Source: Chondrosia reniformis (taxonomy: Eukaryota; Porifera; Demospongiae; Chondrillida; Chondrillidae). From it: a stretch of 64,000 nt of DNA. Shown piece after piece: positions 35,501 through 47,067 of this stretch. A program made the translations under genes and the position numbers. The DNA lies in the NCBI GenBank assembly GCA_947172415.1, contig OX359196.1:1056501-1120500 (forward strand), written 5' to 3'. The notes below the pieces were generated by a model. The model was given only the letters and a program-made list of their open reading frames with translations, had not been told where the DNA came from and made no database searches. Position 1 is the first letter of the stretch. The number at the start of each line of letters is the position of its first letter.

Positions 35501-36225
35501 TATACCCTAAACTTTATGATACTATGCCCATTCTGTTGCTAGGTCCTTTCTTGTAGTCATATGAATTATTTATATTATATTATATTAGATTAGATTAGAT
35601 TAGATTAGATTTCCTTAGTATATTGTAACTTGTACTGTATCTATTATAGTTCAAGAGGCACCACCACCACCACCCTGTTGCAAACCAATCCTCGTTGCTC
35701 CCTGCACTTCCTGTAAGCCTTCAGAATCCAACATTCAAGCATATGGAGCCTGTCATGTACATGCTGCAGTAATGGCTGATTTGGGAACTTGCAGTTCTGA
35801 TGACAAGGGATTCTAGTGGGTTAATTGCATTATTTACATAAAATAGGTGGAGGCTTTTATATTGTGAAAGACATTTTGCTTCAGTATTAATCAATTGGCT
35901 ACATTTTTAGCATATATATAGCTTACCATACATATACGTACGTATACAATGTACATTATAAATTCCCTAATTATTTGTGCATGTGTATATATTCATATAC
36001 AGTTGGGAAGTTAATTGGGGAGATGGTGAAGTAGACGAAGGAAGACAAGAAGTAATCCGATCATTTCTACCAACAAGGCATACGTACAATCCTGAAAATT
36101 GTAAGCTAGGTCAAGGTGAAGCTACTGTGACTGTGACATACTGCCACCACGAACCGCCCAGCCAAGACTCGAAATGTTGTGATTCATTCACTACATCAGT
36201 CCAGCTAACAGCTTATGCAGATTAA
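32507..36225 (+). CDS. secreted VWA - six EGF - Cys-rich - PKD-like protein
   Basis: Exons: 32507-32570, 32789-33364, six EGF exons (33558-33650, 33719-33811, 33869-33961, 34031-34123, 34192-34284, 34354-34446), 35650-35819, 36003-36225. All are phase 1 until the last pair. Residues 1-18 form a signal peptide (MKFLMIIQLLFIVAVYG). A von Willebrand A domain follows with the MIDAS motif DGSGS, GGQTY and TDGIP. Each 31-residue EGF unit has six cysteines (CSLSCQNGGT...CSCDCADFYTGDMCE). The penultimate exon starts with PPPPPCC. The final exon has a PKD-type WEVNWGDG...HTY...VTVTYC. Likely an extracellular adhesion or recognition protein. Oddity: the penultimate exon reaches TAG at 35814 unless one G of the GGG run at 35808-35810 is extra; without that G, its GG/GTTAAT donor joins the PKD exon in frame. 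As given, the ORF closes at 35816 (454 aa). Confidence 0.82.
33490..34470 (+). repeat. tandem amplification of an EGF exon with its introns, 6 copies
   Basis: Unit of about 161 bp: 93-nt exon plus about 68 nt of intron, nearly identical in all six copies. One copy lacks 12 nt of intron (the ATTCTGACC stretch is missing before 33869). Exons are symmetrical (phase 1-1), so copy number can change without breaking the frame. Confidence 0.95.
34920..35240. other. GC-richer insert in the long intron of the VWA gene
   Basis: Between EGF exon 6 and the Cys-rich exon lies a stretch with CpG words (GTCGACTAAACG, CGCTCCCGAAAGGG, GGTGACGTTTTCGCAATCG) unlike the flanking AT-rich intron. No family or RNA was recognised. 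Confidence 0.4.
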
Positions 36226-37254
36226 AAGGATCAAGAGGATTTTTATCCATTTTCAGGACTATATTCTGGCTCATTCATTTCTATAACTAACCAAGAACAA
36301 TTTTTGATAAATGCATTGCATAAAGAAATAAATTGATATAATTTCCTATTAAAAGGATCAAGAGAATTTAGAACAGTTATATACGTACATACGTACATGG
36401 CTCGTCAAATTGTGTTTCATTTATATGACTAATCAAAAAACATTTGCCATAATATAATTGCACATGCAGCCCCATGTATAGACCTTAAAGTATAATTGTG
36501 GTGATTGTATATATGCTGTACGTATACTTACAGGCAATAAATTTTTATTATTTACATTACATGGAAATGTAAGCTATTTTCTTGATGACATGCATGCAAG
36601 CCTATGGCTCTCTATGCTAAATCTAGAGGCCTTATTAAATACACTATTTTGGTGCCAAAAGTTAAATAAGGGGTTAACTAAGACACATGATAAAATTTAA
36701 TGCCAGATTGTAATTAAAGCATGCACAAGAGGATCGATCGAGCTAGACTTAAATTCCATTGTATATATCAGAGAGTACGAACAGTAGTATATATTTTTAG
36801 TGCTATATATAAACATATCAAATGAACAGATTGATATATAAACATGTTATATAACACTTGCAATTGATGCATGTCATAATTAAAAGATTGATCATGAGTT
36901 TTAGAAATGTATTATACATCTCTCTGGCCATACGTAACAGATGAACACCTGGTCTACATGTTTAAATGCAGGGATTCAAACCTCAAAAGATTGAGAAAAT
37001 GTGTGAAACAATGAAATAATTTATAACAAAAACAGTTTTTCGAAATCATCACTCAGCAGTGGATAGTAATATATAAATCTAAATCTAGTAAAATATATAT
37101 ATACACACAATAATAATTCTATTTTAACGTGTATTGTACAAAATTATACATTTCCTAATGGTTTTGCTTAAGTATTTAGTTCAAAGACTAACAATAAATT
37201 AAATTATCAGTTAATATGCACAAGTGAATACACTAGTGAATTCAAGTATGGTAT
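36226..37254. other. convergent 3' intergenic region
   Basis: 3' flanks of the VWA gene and twinfilin. AAGAAATAAATTG near 36323 and CAATAAATTT near 36536 can serve as polyadenylation signals. No exon was seen. Confidence 0.6.
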
Positions 37255-40200
37255 TTATCTTCTTCCGTTAGAAGCAGCTCTTCCAGGTGGTTTAGGTTTT
37301 GGAAACTTTGGTCTAACAATTGTCTTCTTGGGGTGTACTTCACTGTACAGAAAATCTTCATTAATTATATCAGTATCATCCACTTCTATCTGTAGGACAT
37401 CAACAAAATACATTGAGGGTCATCAATTAGAAAGGAAAACACAAGTGGAAATGAAGCTTGGTATATATATTTGGTTAAGAGGCCCCTCCCACAGAAAATG
37501 GGTTGGTCTCTACTTATTAGCTTGTTCTAAAGAATAAATCACCACTAGATGATAAAGGTTTCTTCTGCTGCGCCAGACTGAGACGCTCACAAGACTCAAG
37601 ATGAACCAATCCAAATCACCACTAATTGGTGAGAATGGAGATAACTTATTTAGATTTGTAGCTAGGTGACCTAGTTAACACTGCTATGGAGTGGAGGAGT
37701 ACTAGTGGTCATGGAATGGAGATAACTTATTTAGATTTGTAGCTAGGTGACCTAGTTAACACTGCTATGGAGTGGAGGAGTATTAGTGGTCATGCCAGCT
37801 GTCCTTTGTTCAATTCCCAGCAATTGCTTGTTTTTCCCTTTTCATAATGTTTGTGAATGTTTACTTGTGGCTTGATTATCACTTTTACTAATGTACTTGT
37901 GAAGCATCGATCGGCCATTTGTATATCATATGTGCAGTTTTACAGCATAAATAAGTACACTCTTTAACAACTCGACAGTGAATAATAATAGCATCAGAGG
38001 ATTAAGAAGGTTTATTGGCCTACCTTCTTTACAACTTCTACTCCATTGTCCCCTGCCTGGTCTATGGTGGTGTTCTTACAGGTGGAGTAAAGCATGCGAT
38101 CCTTGACAGACACCTTATAGCCAGCGCAAGAGTATATGAAAACTGTGTGACATAGAAGATTGGAAGCGATCTATACTCCATTATACGTATGAATAATGTA
38201 AGGTTATTATTCTAATCAAATAATACGTATGGAGATACATGTATCTAAAAGAGAATGGATAGGCCATGCTCAGTATAACATTAGACCCTGATCCATTCCT
38301 GATCCAAGTACAAAGCTTTTCATACCAATATATATGTACTGTATGTACATAATATGTTGCTGGGAGCCATTAAGTCTATACTCATTCACATTTTTAAATT
38401 TGAATGAAACAAACATGGTCAAATAGACCAGTATAAACTATTTATATGATTATTGGAAGGGGTTCCCAGTGGCACAACTGTTGTATAGTGGTATGACATT
38501 AGCAGATACTTACTTTGACATATGTATGTAATGAATACACTCTACACTGTGTCTGTGTGAGTTCTGGATAAATCTCGCTTACCAATTGATTCCAAATAGT
38601 CTCCTTCGTGATGGTGTTTGTACAAGAAGAAATGATATCTAGCCTCATCATCCGGTATTTGCCCACCAAGGTCTGCCGCTCCAATTGAGGATTCAGTCTT
38701 AGAAAGAATTATAGTTTCCGTTTCTTTATCAATGGCCTGTAACAGAAAGTGAAATCTCATCATTCTCTGTATATATGTAGGCAGTGTGTTTGACTGAATA
38801 GAGGTACTAAAAATGTTTCAGTAGGTAGATGGTATTTGGAAAATAGGCTAATTATAGCTGCAAATTGTTGTAAAAAAATTATTGAAGCATAGAATAGCTT
38901 ATCAAAGTATACAAATGAACCAATTTTGGAATACAATTACGTATAGAGGCTACAGAAATAGCAGATACTGTACTATATACATACGTATGTATACAAATAC
39001 ATACACATAGAACTATTGGTAAAACATTATTTTTCCTACATACAACCATTATCATAATGTACACACCAACTACAGTACATATAACGGATGAGCTTATGAT
39101 TCTATCTACTGATAAAGAAACCAAAACATGCTTTGATTTATAAGAGTACTTATTGGTACTCAAATACCCATAGTACATCACAAGCATTGATGGGTTCTAA
39201 CAAGACCAGAATACAAGTAACCATCTTTAGAGTGACAAAAAAGGAGAGACTCTAGTTCCTATCACATGAATTACGGATTTATTTAAACTCTTTATACTCC
39301 ACAGGAGGGTTATGAGTGGGTGGGGTAATCCAAAGTCAAATGATCATTTTTTTAGTCTTCCTCCTTCTTACACAGAAACTAATGAATGCACAATATCAAA
39401 CATTCACAAGTAGTACAGAAAACATGGCCGCCATACCAGTTGAAAGTATATATAGTACAGAAAACATGGTCGTACCAGTTGAAAGTATATATAGTACAGA
39501 AAACATGGCCGCCATATCAGTTGAAAGTATATATAGTACAGAAAACATGGCCGTACCAGTTGAAAGTATATATAGTACAGAAAACATGGCCGCCATATCA
39601 GTTGAAAGTATATATAGTACAGAAAACATGGCCGCCATATCAGTTGAAAGTATATATAGTACAGAAAACATGGCCGCACCAGTTGAAAGTATATATAGTA
39701 CAGAAAACATGGCCGTACCAGTTGAAAGTATATATAGTACAGAAAACATGGCCGCCATATCAGTTGAAAGTATATATAGTACAGAAAACATGGCCGCCAT
39801 ATCAGTTGAAAGTATATATAGTACAGAAAACATGGCCGCACCAGTTGAAAGTATATATAGTACAGAAAACATGGCCACACCAGTTGAAAGTATATATAGT
39901 ACAGAAAACATGGCCGTACCAGTTGAAAGTATATATAGTACAGAAAACATGGCCGTACCAGTTGAAAGTATATATAGTACAGAAAACATGGCCGTACCAG
40001 TTAAAAGTATTTATAGTACAGAAAACATGGCCACACCAGTTGAAAGTATATATAGTACAGAAAACATGGCCGTACCAGTTGAAAGTATATATAGTACAGA
40101 AAACATGGCCGTACCAGTTGAACGTATGTCAGCTTGCCCTTGCTCAACTCCACCAGTGCATTGACAGCTTTTTCCATTAGAGGAAAACTCATTCCTTTCA

Positions 40201-43200
40201 TGTGGCTGTGACGTGAAGTCGTTCCTGACATTACTTGTTTCTATGGAAACACCACAGATAATATAACACATATATACTCTGTAAGTACATACAGATTTTC
40301 ATCCAAGGTTCTACATATGCATGCCATACTTTATATTTGTGTACAACTAAAGTCACAGATCTTGGAAAAAATAGGTTCTAATATAATTTGTAAACGTTTG
40401 CATTTCCTAAAAGAGATACACTTACGTAAGTACATTTCAATACTAAAATATTGTTAAGTGAGTTGGTTTATGTTATATTAGCATTATGGAAGAGTGTTAC
40501 AATACAACCTATTCTTGTACCACCGATTATATGCTATGTAGGTGCAGTACTGAAGAAAACAAGTAGTTCGAGTTTAACTCGAACTACTTGGCCGCATCGT
40601 TGGGCTTTAATATATTATTCTTAATCCTAATGATTGAGGACGCTTAAGTGTCCTGAAAATTATAAATAGCGACAGAAAAGCTTCATTAACTAAAGCTTCC
40701 TGAACGCCGCCATTTGCAAAAATGATGTATTGACGTATAAATTAAGTGTTACAATAGTTGCGTATGAACTCGTATTATACATATATCGACGTATAAAATG
40801 TGTTATAATAGTTGCGTATGAACTCGTATTATATCCGTAACATGAAGCCATACATAAATCGCGTTATGAAAACAATATAGGGGCTGCCACAGGCAGCCCC
40901 TAATAATTCATATAATTTATAGTTTATTCATATAACATACGTATGTATGTACATATATCCATACATAATGCACGTTGAGGTATACAAATGTAAGCTACGT
41001 ATGTATATTGAACATGGATACAGTAGATGAAATGAAAGAGACTATTTGTTGCAACCATAACGAGATACGTACTGAGATTATTGAGCAACAGCAACATGTG
41101 AATTCTTTAGATAGAACGTTTTAACCCGAAGGTCTTCATCAGTAATATGATATAAGAGGATAGGGGGTGGTGTTTATATAGGAGTTGGCTGATAGGTGAC
41201 GTCATGGAAAAGGACAGGTATATGTATGTAGATGTGCTTAAATACGTACGTACATACCTCTGCCTCGTTGACCTCCATGAGTTCCTTCTCCTTTATTGTC
41301 AAAGGGGGAGGGGCCTCTGCTGCTGTGATATGCTTTTGATATCCTTTAAAGGACACTTCATTCTGGTACAAATGAATGAAGGCAATGAAGGAATAGAAAT
41401 TGAAGCAAAATCTTTCAACTTTGGGAGCGTCTAGAGACACAGTTTTTCTGATTCTTCTTTCGACCCTGGGGTCGATGACATCACCAATGAGGTAATCAAA
41501 AATGGCGGGGGGAAGATGCCTATAAATGAAGACACCTTGAAGACCAACATCAGTCACTAAAGAAGACCCCCAGGATCGAAACGTCTGGCAGAAAAAAAGA
41601 ATCAGAAAAACTGCGTCTCTAGACGCTCTGAAAGTCGAAAGATGACCCTTTCCAAAGATAAGTTCGACGCAGTTAGAAGAAATCCTTATTCTATTACAAA
41701 ATATATATGTTGACAATATATACTAACATTTTGAAATGGAGCAATACTGTAGGTACGTATGCAAATCATATATTAAATCAATCAATCTACTAGATAGTTT
41801 CCCCTATGTGTGGGGGCTGCCGAAAAGAAAGAATAATTTAAAATTTCAATCCTTTCCTGGTCATATATCACTCTCTAATTCATACATACGGATTCACAGA
41901 AGATCAAGATAAAGAAAAGACAAAGACTCCCAGGATCACTGATGAAGGGTGGAATTCCCAGAAATGGCTGTCTGACCCAGTGGAGAAGAAGATGAAAGAA
42001 GGGAAAAGAAGGAAGAAAAGACTCCTGTATCTTCATCCAAAGCTCTCTTCGGGTTTAGTTCTCCTATAGGCTCTTTCACAGAATAGGCATATAGCATGTA
42101 GGAAAATGGTATCTTAGATTTTTCATACGTATGTACTTGTGTATGTATAACAATAAGCATTAATAGTTCATTCACCACACACCTTCTCAGTTGCATTAAT
42201 GTCGTCCTTAAATGCTCCTCCTGAAAATTCCTTCTTTAGAGTGGCCTTGGTAGCTGAATATAACATCTTATCACGAACCTACAAGTATTCAATGTATGTG
42301 TTTACATACGTACATATACGTACATGTACAGACAAATTATTCACATATATACCATAGGAAAGGAATGTGTTAAATTACATTGTATGTTCTAACAATCATC
42401 TATGTACGTACGTATAATAACAATACTAATAAATATGGAGTAAGGTATGGTGAGCTAGATCAGGTTGGGGACTGGAGTAAGGTATGGTGAGCTAGATCAG
42501 GTTGGGGACTGGAGTAAGGTATGGTGAGCTAGATCAGGTTGGGGACTGGAGTAAGGTATGGTGAGCTAGATCAGGTTGGGGACTGGAGTAAGGTATGGTG
42601 AGCTAAATCAGGTTGGGGACTGGAGTAAGGTATGGTGAGCTAGATTAGGTTGGGGCTGATATATTGCATCTATTAGGTTATTTTTGAGAAGCACTTACGG
42701 GGGCATCATTTGGAGTAAATGAGAAAAAGATCCATTTGTAATTTCCTTGATTGTCCTTTTCGTCCAGACGATACAAAATGTAACATGCACTATTGTCTTG
42801 TAAGAGTGGCTGCACCAATTCAAAATCTTCCAGGGAAAGAAAGAAAAAAATAAACAATGTATGGCTCATTTAATAAAATTACTATGTATTTCAGTATTCA
42901 CTCTGAAAACCTTTGAGAAGATGGATCAAGATGGGTGTGAGGGTTACAGATAAAATCCAGCAACAATGGTTTTCCCAAAAGATGACTGTCTAATCCATAG
43001 GGTCATGGAAGACAGTATAAATCTTCACCTTATTAGGAACACAATAAATGTTAAGACCTTAGCCCCATATTTCAGTGCGTACGTACATACATACAGTAGA
43101 ATCTCATTATAACGAAATTGCTTATTAGTGAATTTCTCAGTATAGTGAAGTACTTTGCTAGCCCCAGCAAAAGTTGTATACTTTTATATACATTCAATAT

Positions 43201-46053
43201 AGTGAATATTTGATATAAGGAACTTATTTTGGTCCCCTTTGAGCTTCACTGTAATGAGATTCCACTGTACGTATATACATACAGAGAGCAACATGCATGT
43301 AAGTATGCTGGTGTAAGTATGGACATGCTATTATATGCAATACTAAGGAACCTGCATATATAAACAGTCACCTACTTACTTATATAATGGTCACTTCAAT
43401 CAAGTTCCACAATCAACACTACAGTACGTATTTCTAAATAAACCAGTCGCTCATCCAATACAGCCAGATTAATTAGTTAGGTCCCATACGTATATATGTA
43501 CATGGGTGACCAGATACTGTATATAACATGTATGCACTAATACAGATGAAGCTATCACCATACAGTAGACAAAGGTAGATGTTACTTGATTTAACTGCTC
43601 AAATAGCTAAAATGGAAAGGATTACAACAATGCTGATAGAAGCAACTCTAAAGTGGACACTGAGAGACAAACTGAAGACTCAACAACATAAAAAAAGTCT
43701 TTATAAAGAGGAGAAGGAACAAACCAGTCAGGGAAGACAACAGGGAAGACAACAGGGAAGACAACAAAGTTGTGACTGTTTACATTGAGTCTGTATTACA
43801 ACTGAATACATGTGTATCGTGGCAAGTGACATGAATTGTGGTATGTATAAGTGACATGTGGCTGGAGCATACATGTACACATTAACATTCCTAATAACAT
43901 GAAAATGGAGTGGAATGCGACCTTATTTAGAGATCCTTTAATCTAGTGTGAGAGCATTACTGGTAAAGAATCATAAAGATACACAACATATAGACCTACA
44001 GTACAAACCAAAAGTAACACTTACACTTGCGAGATTTGAGCGTGAGTCACTCATATATAGTCGAATAACTCAATATCGTCTTGATTCCCGGATGGTGCTT
44101 TCAAGGGGCTCTTGAGTATTTTCGACACCTTTTAATAGTGATATAAAATTGTTAATGCCTTTGATGCCTTGAGCACTCGCTTTACCCCTTGTTATAGTCT
44201 CGATATGACTACCACTCGCAAGCTTGAGGCACTCGACTAATACAGCTTGGATGATATATGTAATATATTCCAGTGATTACACAGTACATAGTAAAACTCT
44301 GGTTATGAGGTATTGGTGTCATTATTTAATCAGACTTATACCAAATATATGTACATTTCTAGTACTCACTGAATATATGTACGTACGTATACAACGCAAC
44401 AGGAAGGTAGTGAGGGAACACTATAAGGAAGGAGGTCGAGGGAACACTATAAGGAAGGAGGTCGGATCAGGCACAGAGCCCAGACAGGAGGCATTGAAGG
44501 AGCAAGATGACTTAATCCTTACAGATGCCAATTGATGAGATAACATGTAAGTGAGTATTTAAGAGTATACTTCACTAATGACAACATGGCATGTTACAAA
44601 CAGAAGACCAGTCATGAACAGATTACTGTAATTATAATTATATCACAATACTTTAAATACCATTCTCTCTCTAGCCAAATTCCAAATGTAAAGACATGTT
44701 GGGCTAGTTCAAACCAGACATCATGTCAAACAGCCCTAAGGCTTCCCTCCATGATAGGCCAAATATATTAGATCCCAAAGGGGACCAGTTTCAGGCTTGC
44801 CTGCACTCAACTTTGAGGAGAGTGTCAACTGTAAAAAGAAATCCATCAAAACTGTGTTCCAATGGTTATGTCCTTATGGGACTATATACTTGCAGAGTTG
44901 ATGTGGGTGTATCACTCCATAGTTAGAGTACAAGCGTGCTATTTTGGACAATGAAACTGTCAATGTCATTTAAACTACGTACATATCAACAAATTGTCCA
45001 CTAGTTACAGGAAAGGTTATAATAAAGACTGTTTTCACCATTCCATTCAAACTTTACAATACATGCATCTACGAAGCTGTATACTTTGAATGTCTCACAT
45101 ACGTATACTCTACTTGTTAAATATACAAACATACACGTGTAATATTTAATATTATACATATGTATGTACGTATATACATACATTATATTCAATTGCTGAT
45201 AAATTGTGTTGCCGTAGCTCATTTAAACTAATACCCTTCTCAACAATCAATCCCTATCAATGTACCTATGTTTCAACCCAGAGGTCTTCATCAGTAATAA
45301 AATGATACATGAAACTATTTATACCATACGTACATACGCATAATGTGTATATATGTATATGTACTTATGCAAGCTACACACATTACAAGGTATATTCAAG
45401 ATACAATCTAATAACACAGTTGGTTCACGCGTGTGTGGGCGTTTGGTCACGCCCAGCACACGCAGTTGGTACAGGTTTTATTTTATATTTACATCAATGG
45501 GCCGATAGTTGTATAATAAAAAGGCAATGTTTATGTAGCAAAGCTGGACTGTATCCACTTAATGTAAAGCTAATTACAACATGAACCTACTTAATTACAC
45601 TACAGGTCATACCAGAACGCGGTAACGCGATCAGGCACACGATTACGATAGGGCGACGCTGGAAAAAATTAACACTCCAAATTATTCAAAGGTCGTAGAA
45701 GCTAGTGACGGCGACGGCGTCGCTAAGTACTTACCCTCTTCCCAGCCACGTTGCGGCTCGAGAGTAACGTCCTTCACCAGCTGTTCATTACGGATGGCTA
45801 CCTTTAACACTCGTAGGTCACCTCGTAAAGCATTCTTGATGGCAGATTTGAGATCTTCATCAGCTTTGGGAAATGGATAAAGAGAGGTTCTGTAAGAATA
45901 ATTCTCTAAAAACCTCGCATAGCAACACTCAATTTTGATACAATATTTTGGGAAATTTGTAGGGAGGCCAAAACAGACAAGGATAATTTATTCCTTATTC
46001 CCGCGCCAATGACACAAAGCTGCCTTACCTTGTATCCCTGTCTGGTGAGCCAT
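37255..46053 (-). CDS. TWF: twinfilin, two ADF-H domains, 9 exons
   Basis: Actin monomer-sequestering and barbed-end regulator with two ADF/cofilin domains. Exons, 5' to 3': 46029-46053, 45735-45863, 42699-42826, 42183-42278, 41258-41362, 40115-40240, 38583-38736, 38024-38142, 37255-37389; 1,017 nt in phase, 338 aa (human about 350). The start MAHQTGIQ is the family signature. First [41 protein letters not shown]. Second [44 protein letters not shown]. Then [10 protein letters not shown] and a basic, P-rich tail ([10 protein letters not shown]) that in the family binds capping protein and phosphoinositides. Introns carry several repeats. Shares a divergent promoter with the gene at 46174. Confidence 0.97.
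37636..37792. repeat. 78-bp tandem duplication in a twinfilin intron
   Basis: Two near-perfect copies from GGAGATAACTTATTTAGATT to GTGGTCATG, differing at one base. Confidence 0.9.
39410..40125 (-). repeat. 39/42-bp minisatellite abutting twinfilin exon 6
   Basis: About 18 units (plus strand: AGTATATATAGTACAGAAAA, CATGGCC, GTACCAGTTGAA). On the gene strand each unit contains ATACTTTCAACTGGTACGG, matching the exon 6 end and its donor (ATACGTTCAACTG/GTACGG) at all but one of the aligned bases. Units of 39 or 42 nt keep frame. The long ORFs on both strands are repeat artefacts. Confidence 0.93.
40561..40901. other. hairpin-bounded block in twinfilin intron 5
   Basis: Begins with a perfect 14-bp-arm palindrome (40561-40589, AAGTAGTTCGAGTT and its inverse around one T). 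It contains two copies of GTTACAATAGTTGCGTATGA-type sequence (about 40748 and 40803). It ends with a perfect 10-bp stem and 3-nt loop (40879-40901, AGGGGCTGCC ACA GGCAGCCCCT). Possibly a small non-autonomous element. Confidence 0.6.
41400..41690. repeat. family A element with long inverted repeats in twinfilin intron 4
   Basis: Arms at about 41405-41480 and 41555-41660 are near-perfect inverse copies (GCGTCTAGAGAC.CAGTTTTT and CTGATTCTT, then CGA.CCTGGGG). The element can fold into one long hairpin. The shorter family A copies elsewhere match single arms. Confidence 0.8.
41930..42070. repeat. interspersed repeat family B copy
   Basis: Best-preserved copy: GATCACTGATGAAGGGTGGA, ATTCCCAGAAATGGCTGTCT, GACCCAGTGGAG, a purine run, then CTCTTCGGGTTTAGTT. 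Other copies: 6870, 18360, 52500. Confidence 0.7.
42437..42657. repeat. 37-bp tandem repeat x6 in twinfilin intron 3
   Basis: Units of GGAGTAAGGTATGGTGAGCT plus AGATCAGGTTGGGGACT, almost identical; the last is truncated. Confidence 0.93.
43094..43267. mobile_element. pogo/Tigger-like MITE in twinfilin intron 2
   Basis: Terminal inverted repeats CAGTAGAATCTCATTATA and, inverted, CAGTGGAATCTCATTACA, flanked on both sides by TA, the target duplication of Tc1/mariner-pogo elements. The 174-bp interior is AT-rich with no ORF. CAGT.GAA.CTC termini are typical of pogo-type MITEs. Confidence 0.85.
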
Positions 46054-46173
46054 TGCTTGCCTACTACTTAACGGATAAGGCACCTCCTCCCAAGAAATGA
46101 CTATAAAAGGCGTGTGTTCTATAGAAACAGGGGAATCCCGGTATAATTAGATAGTGGGCTGGTCTGAAACAAA
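46054..46173. promoter_or_regulatory. bidirectional promoter, twinfilin / C1orf74-like
   Basis: Only 120 bp lie between the two divergent start codons. The plus-strand start sits in CAAAATGGCCG, resembling a YY1-type initiator context. No TATA box is obvious. Confidence 0.7.
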
Positions 46174-47067
46174 ATGGCCGAATGTTTGGATTTGAGCTCC
46201 GTTTTGCGAAAAGAATACGGACTAACTACTGCGAGAAAATGGAAGCGAATTGTGTTTGACATTTCCTCTGTTTTGCTAGGATGGAAGAAAGCTTGGCTGA
46301 TTGACTATTTTAATCCAAGCCCTACCAAGCTTCAAATATTATCTCAAAACATACTTGCAAAGTTGAAATGTCGCTCCAAATGCTACATCTGTATAGTATC
46401 TATTAACGGAGACTGTCTGATTGTTAATATTGAGAATCTCATATTATCCTGTGAACGTCTTCTAAAATCGCATGAACCAGAGGTCGTTGAGACATCTTGT
46501 ATGTTTGTGGCATTAGGAGGATCTACTCCTCATCTTGCAACAGATTCTGAAATGGAACTTATTAAAGGTGAATTAAAAGAAGCAATTTTTCTAATGAATC
46601 CTTCACTTAAGACTATATTTGATGAGGTCCAAGGTAATGGACTACGGTCTACATCAGCTGCACTGGTACACCAGTGTGAGGTACCAATTGTGACCCTCAA
46701 TCTGTCAATTAACATGTGCACCCTGTTTGGCTGGTTGCTAGGATACCCAGTTGTATACTGGTTTCCCCAAGAAGTGACTGATCCCTGTGCCAGTCTAAAG
46801 ATGGTCCCTCTGACGGTTCACAAGCTCAGCGTATGTCCTAAAGACCTTTTCACCTTGTGGGGAACTATGAGCAAAGATACAGCTGATAATAAGGAGTTTA
46901 TGACATTGGTTTCATTTAGTTATCCGACTTCTGTTGGCACTAGTTGTGCAGAGCTGTTGCGCCATGTTGACCAATGGTGCCAGCGGTTGGAGGTAGAACT
47001 GCTATTGGATGGCACAGCATTACACAAGCACTCAGAGATTGTTACTCTCCCACATGTAATTTTATAA
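46174..47067 (+). CDS. DUF4504 / C1orf74-like protein
   Basis: Intronless, 297 aa, no signal peptide. Reads as a soluble protein of the UPF0739 (human C1orf74) family, judged by the pattern of conserved words: LLGWKKAWLIDYFNPSP, CLIVNIENL, VPIVTLNLSINM and LLGYPVVYWFPQ. That family has no established function. The upstream region is a divergent promoter with twinfilin, so the two may be co-expressed. Start: the first ATG after the promoter (46174). The assignment is from memory of the family and should be checked. Confidence 0.65.
   Translation: MAECLDLSSVLRKEYGLTTARKWKRIVFDISSVLLGWKKAWLIDYFNPSPTKLQILSQNILAKLKCRSKCYICIVSINGDCLIVNIENLILSCERLLKSHEPEVVETSCMFVALGGSTPHLATDSEMELIKGELKEAIFLMNPSLKTIFDEVQGNGLRSTSAALVHQCEVPIVTLNLSINMCTLFGWLLGYPVVYWFPQEVTDPCASLKMVPLTVHKLSVCPKDLFTLWGTMSKDTADNKEFMTLVSFSYPTSVGTSCAELLRHVDQWCQRLEVELLLDGTALHKHSEIVTLPHVIL

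Noticed and set aside
39316-40180. 282-codon SIYSTENMA-repeat frame on the plus strand
   Set aside because: Antisense reading of the twinfilin intron 6 minisatellite; the regular 13-14 residue period comes from 39/42-bp units.
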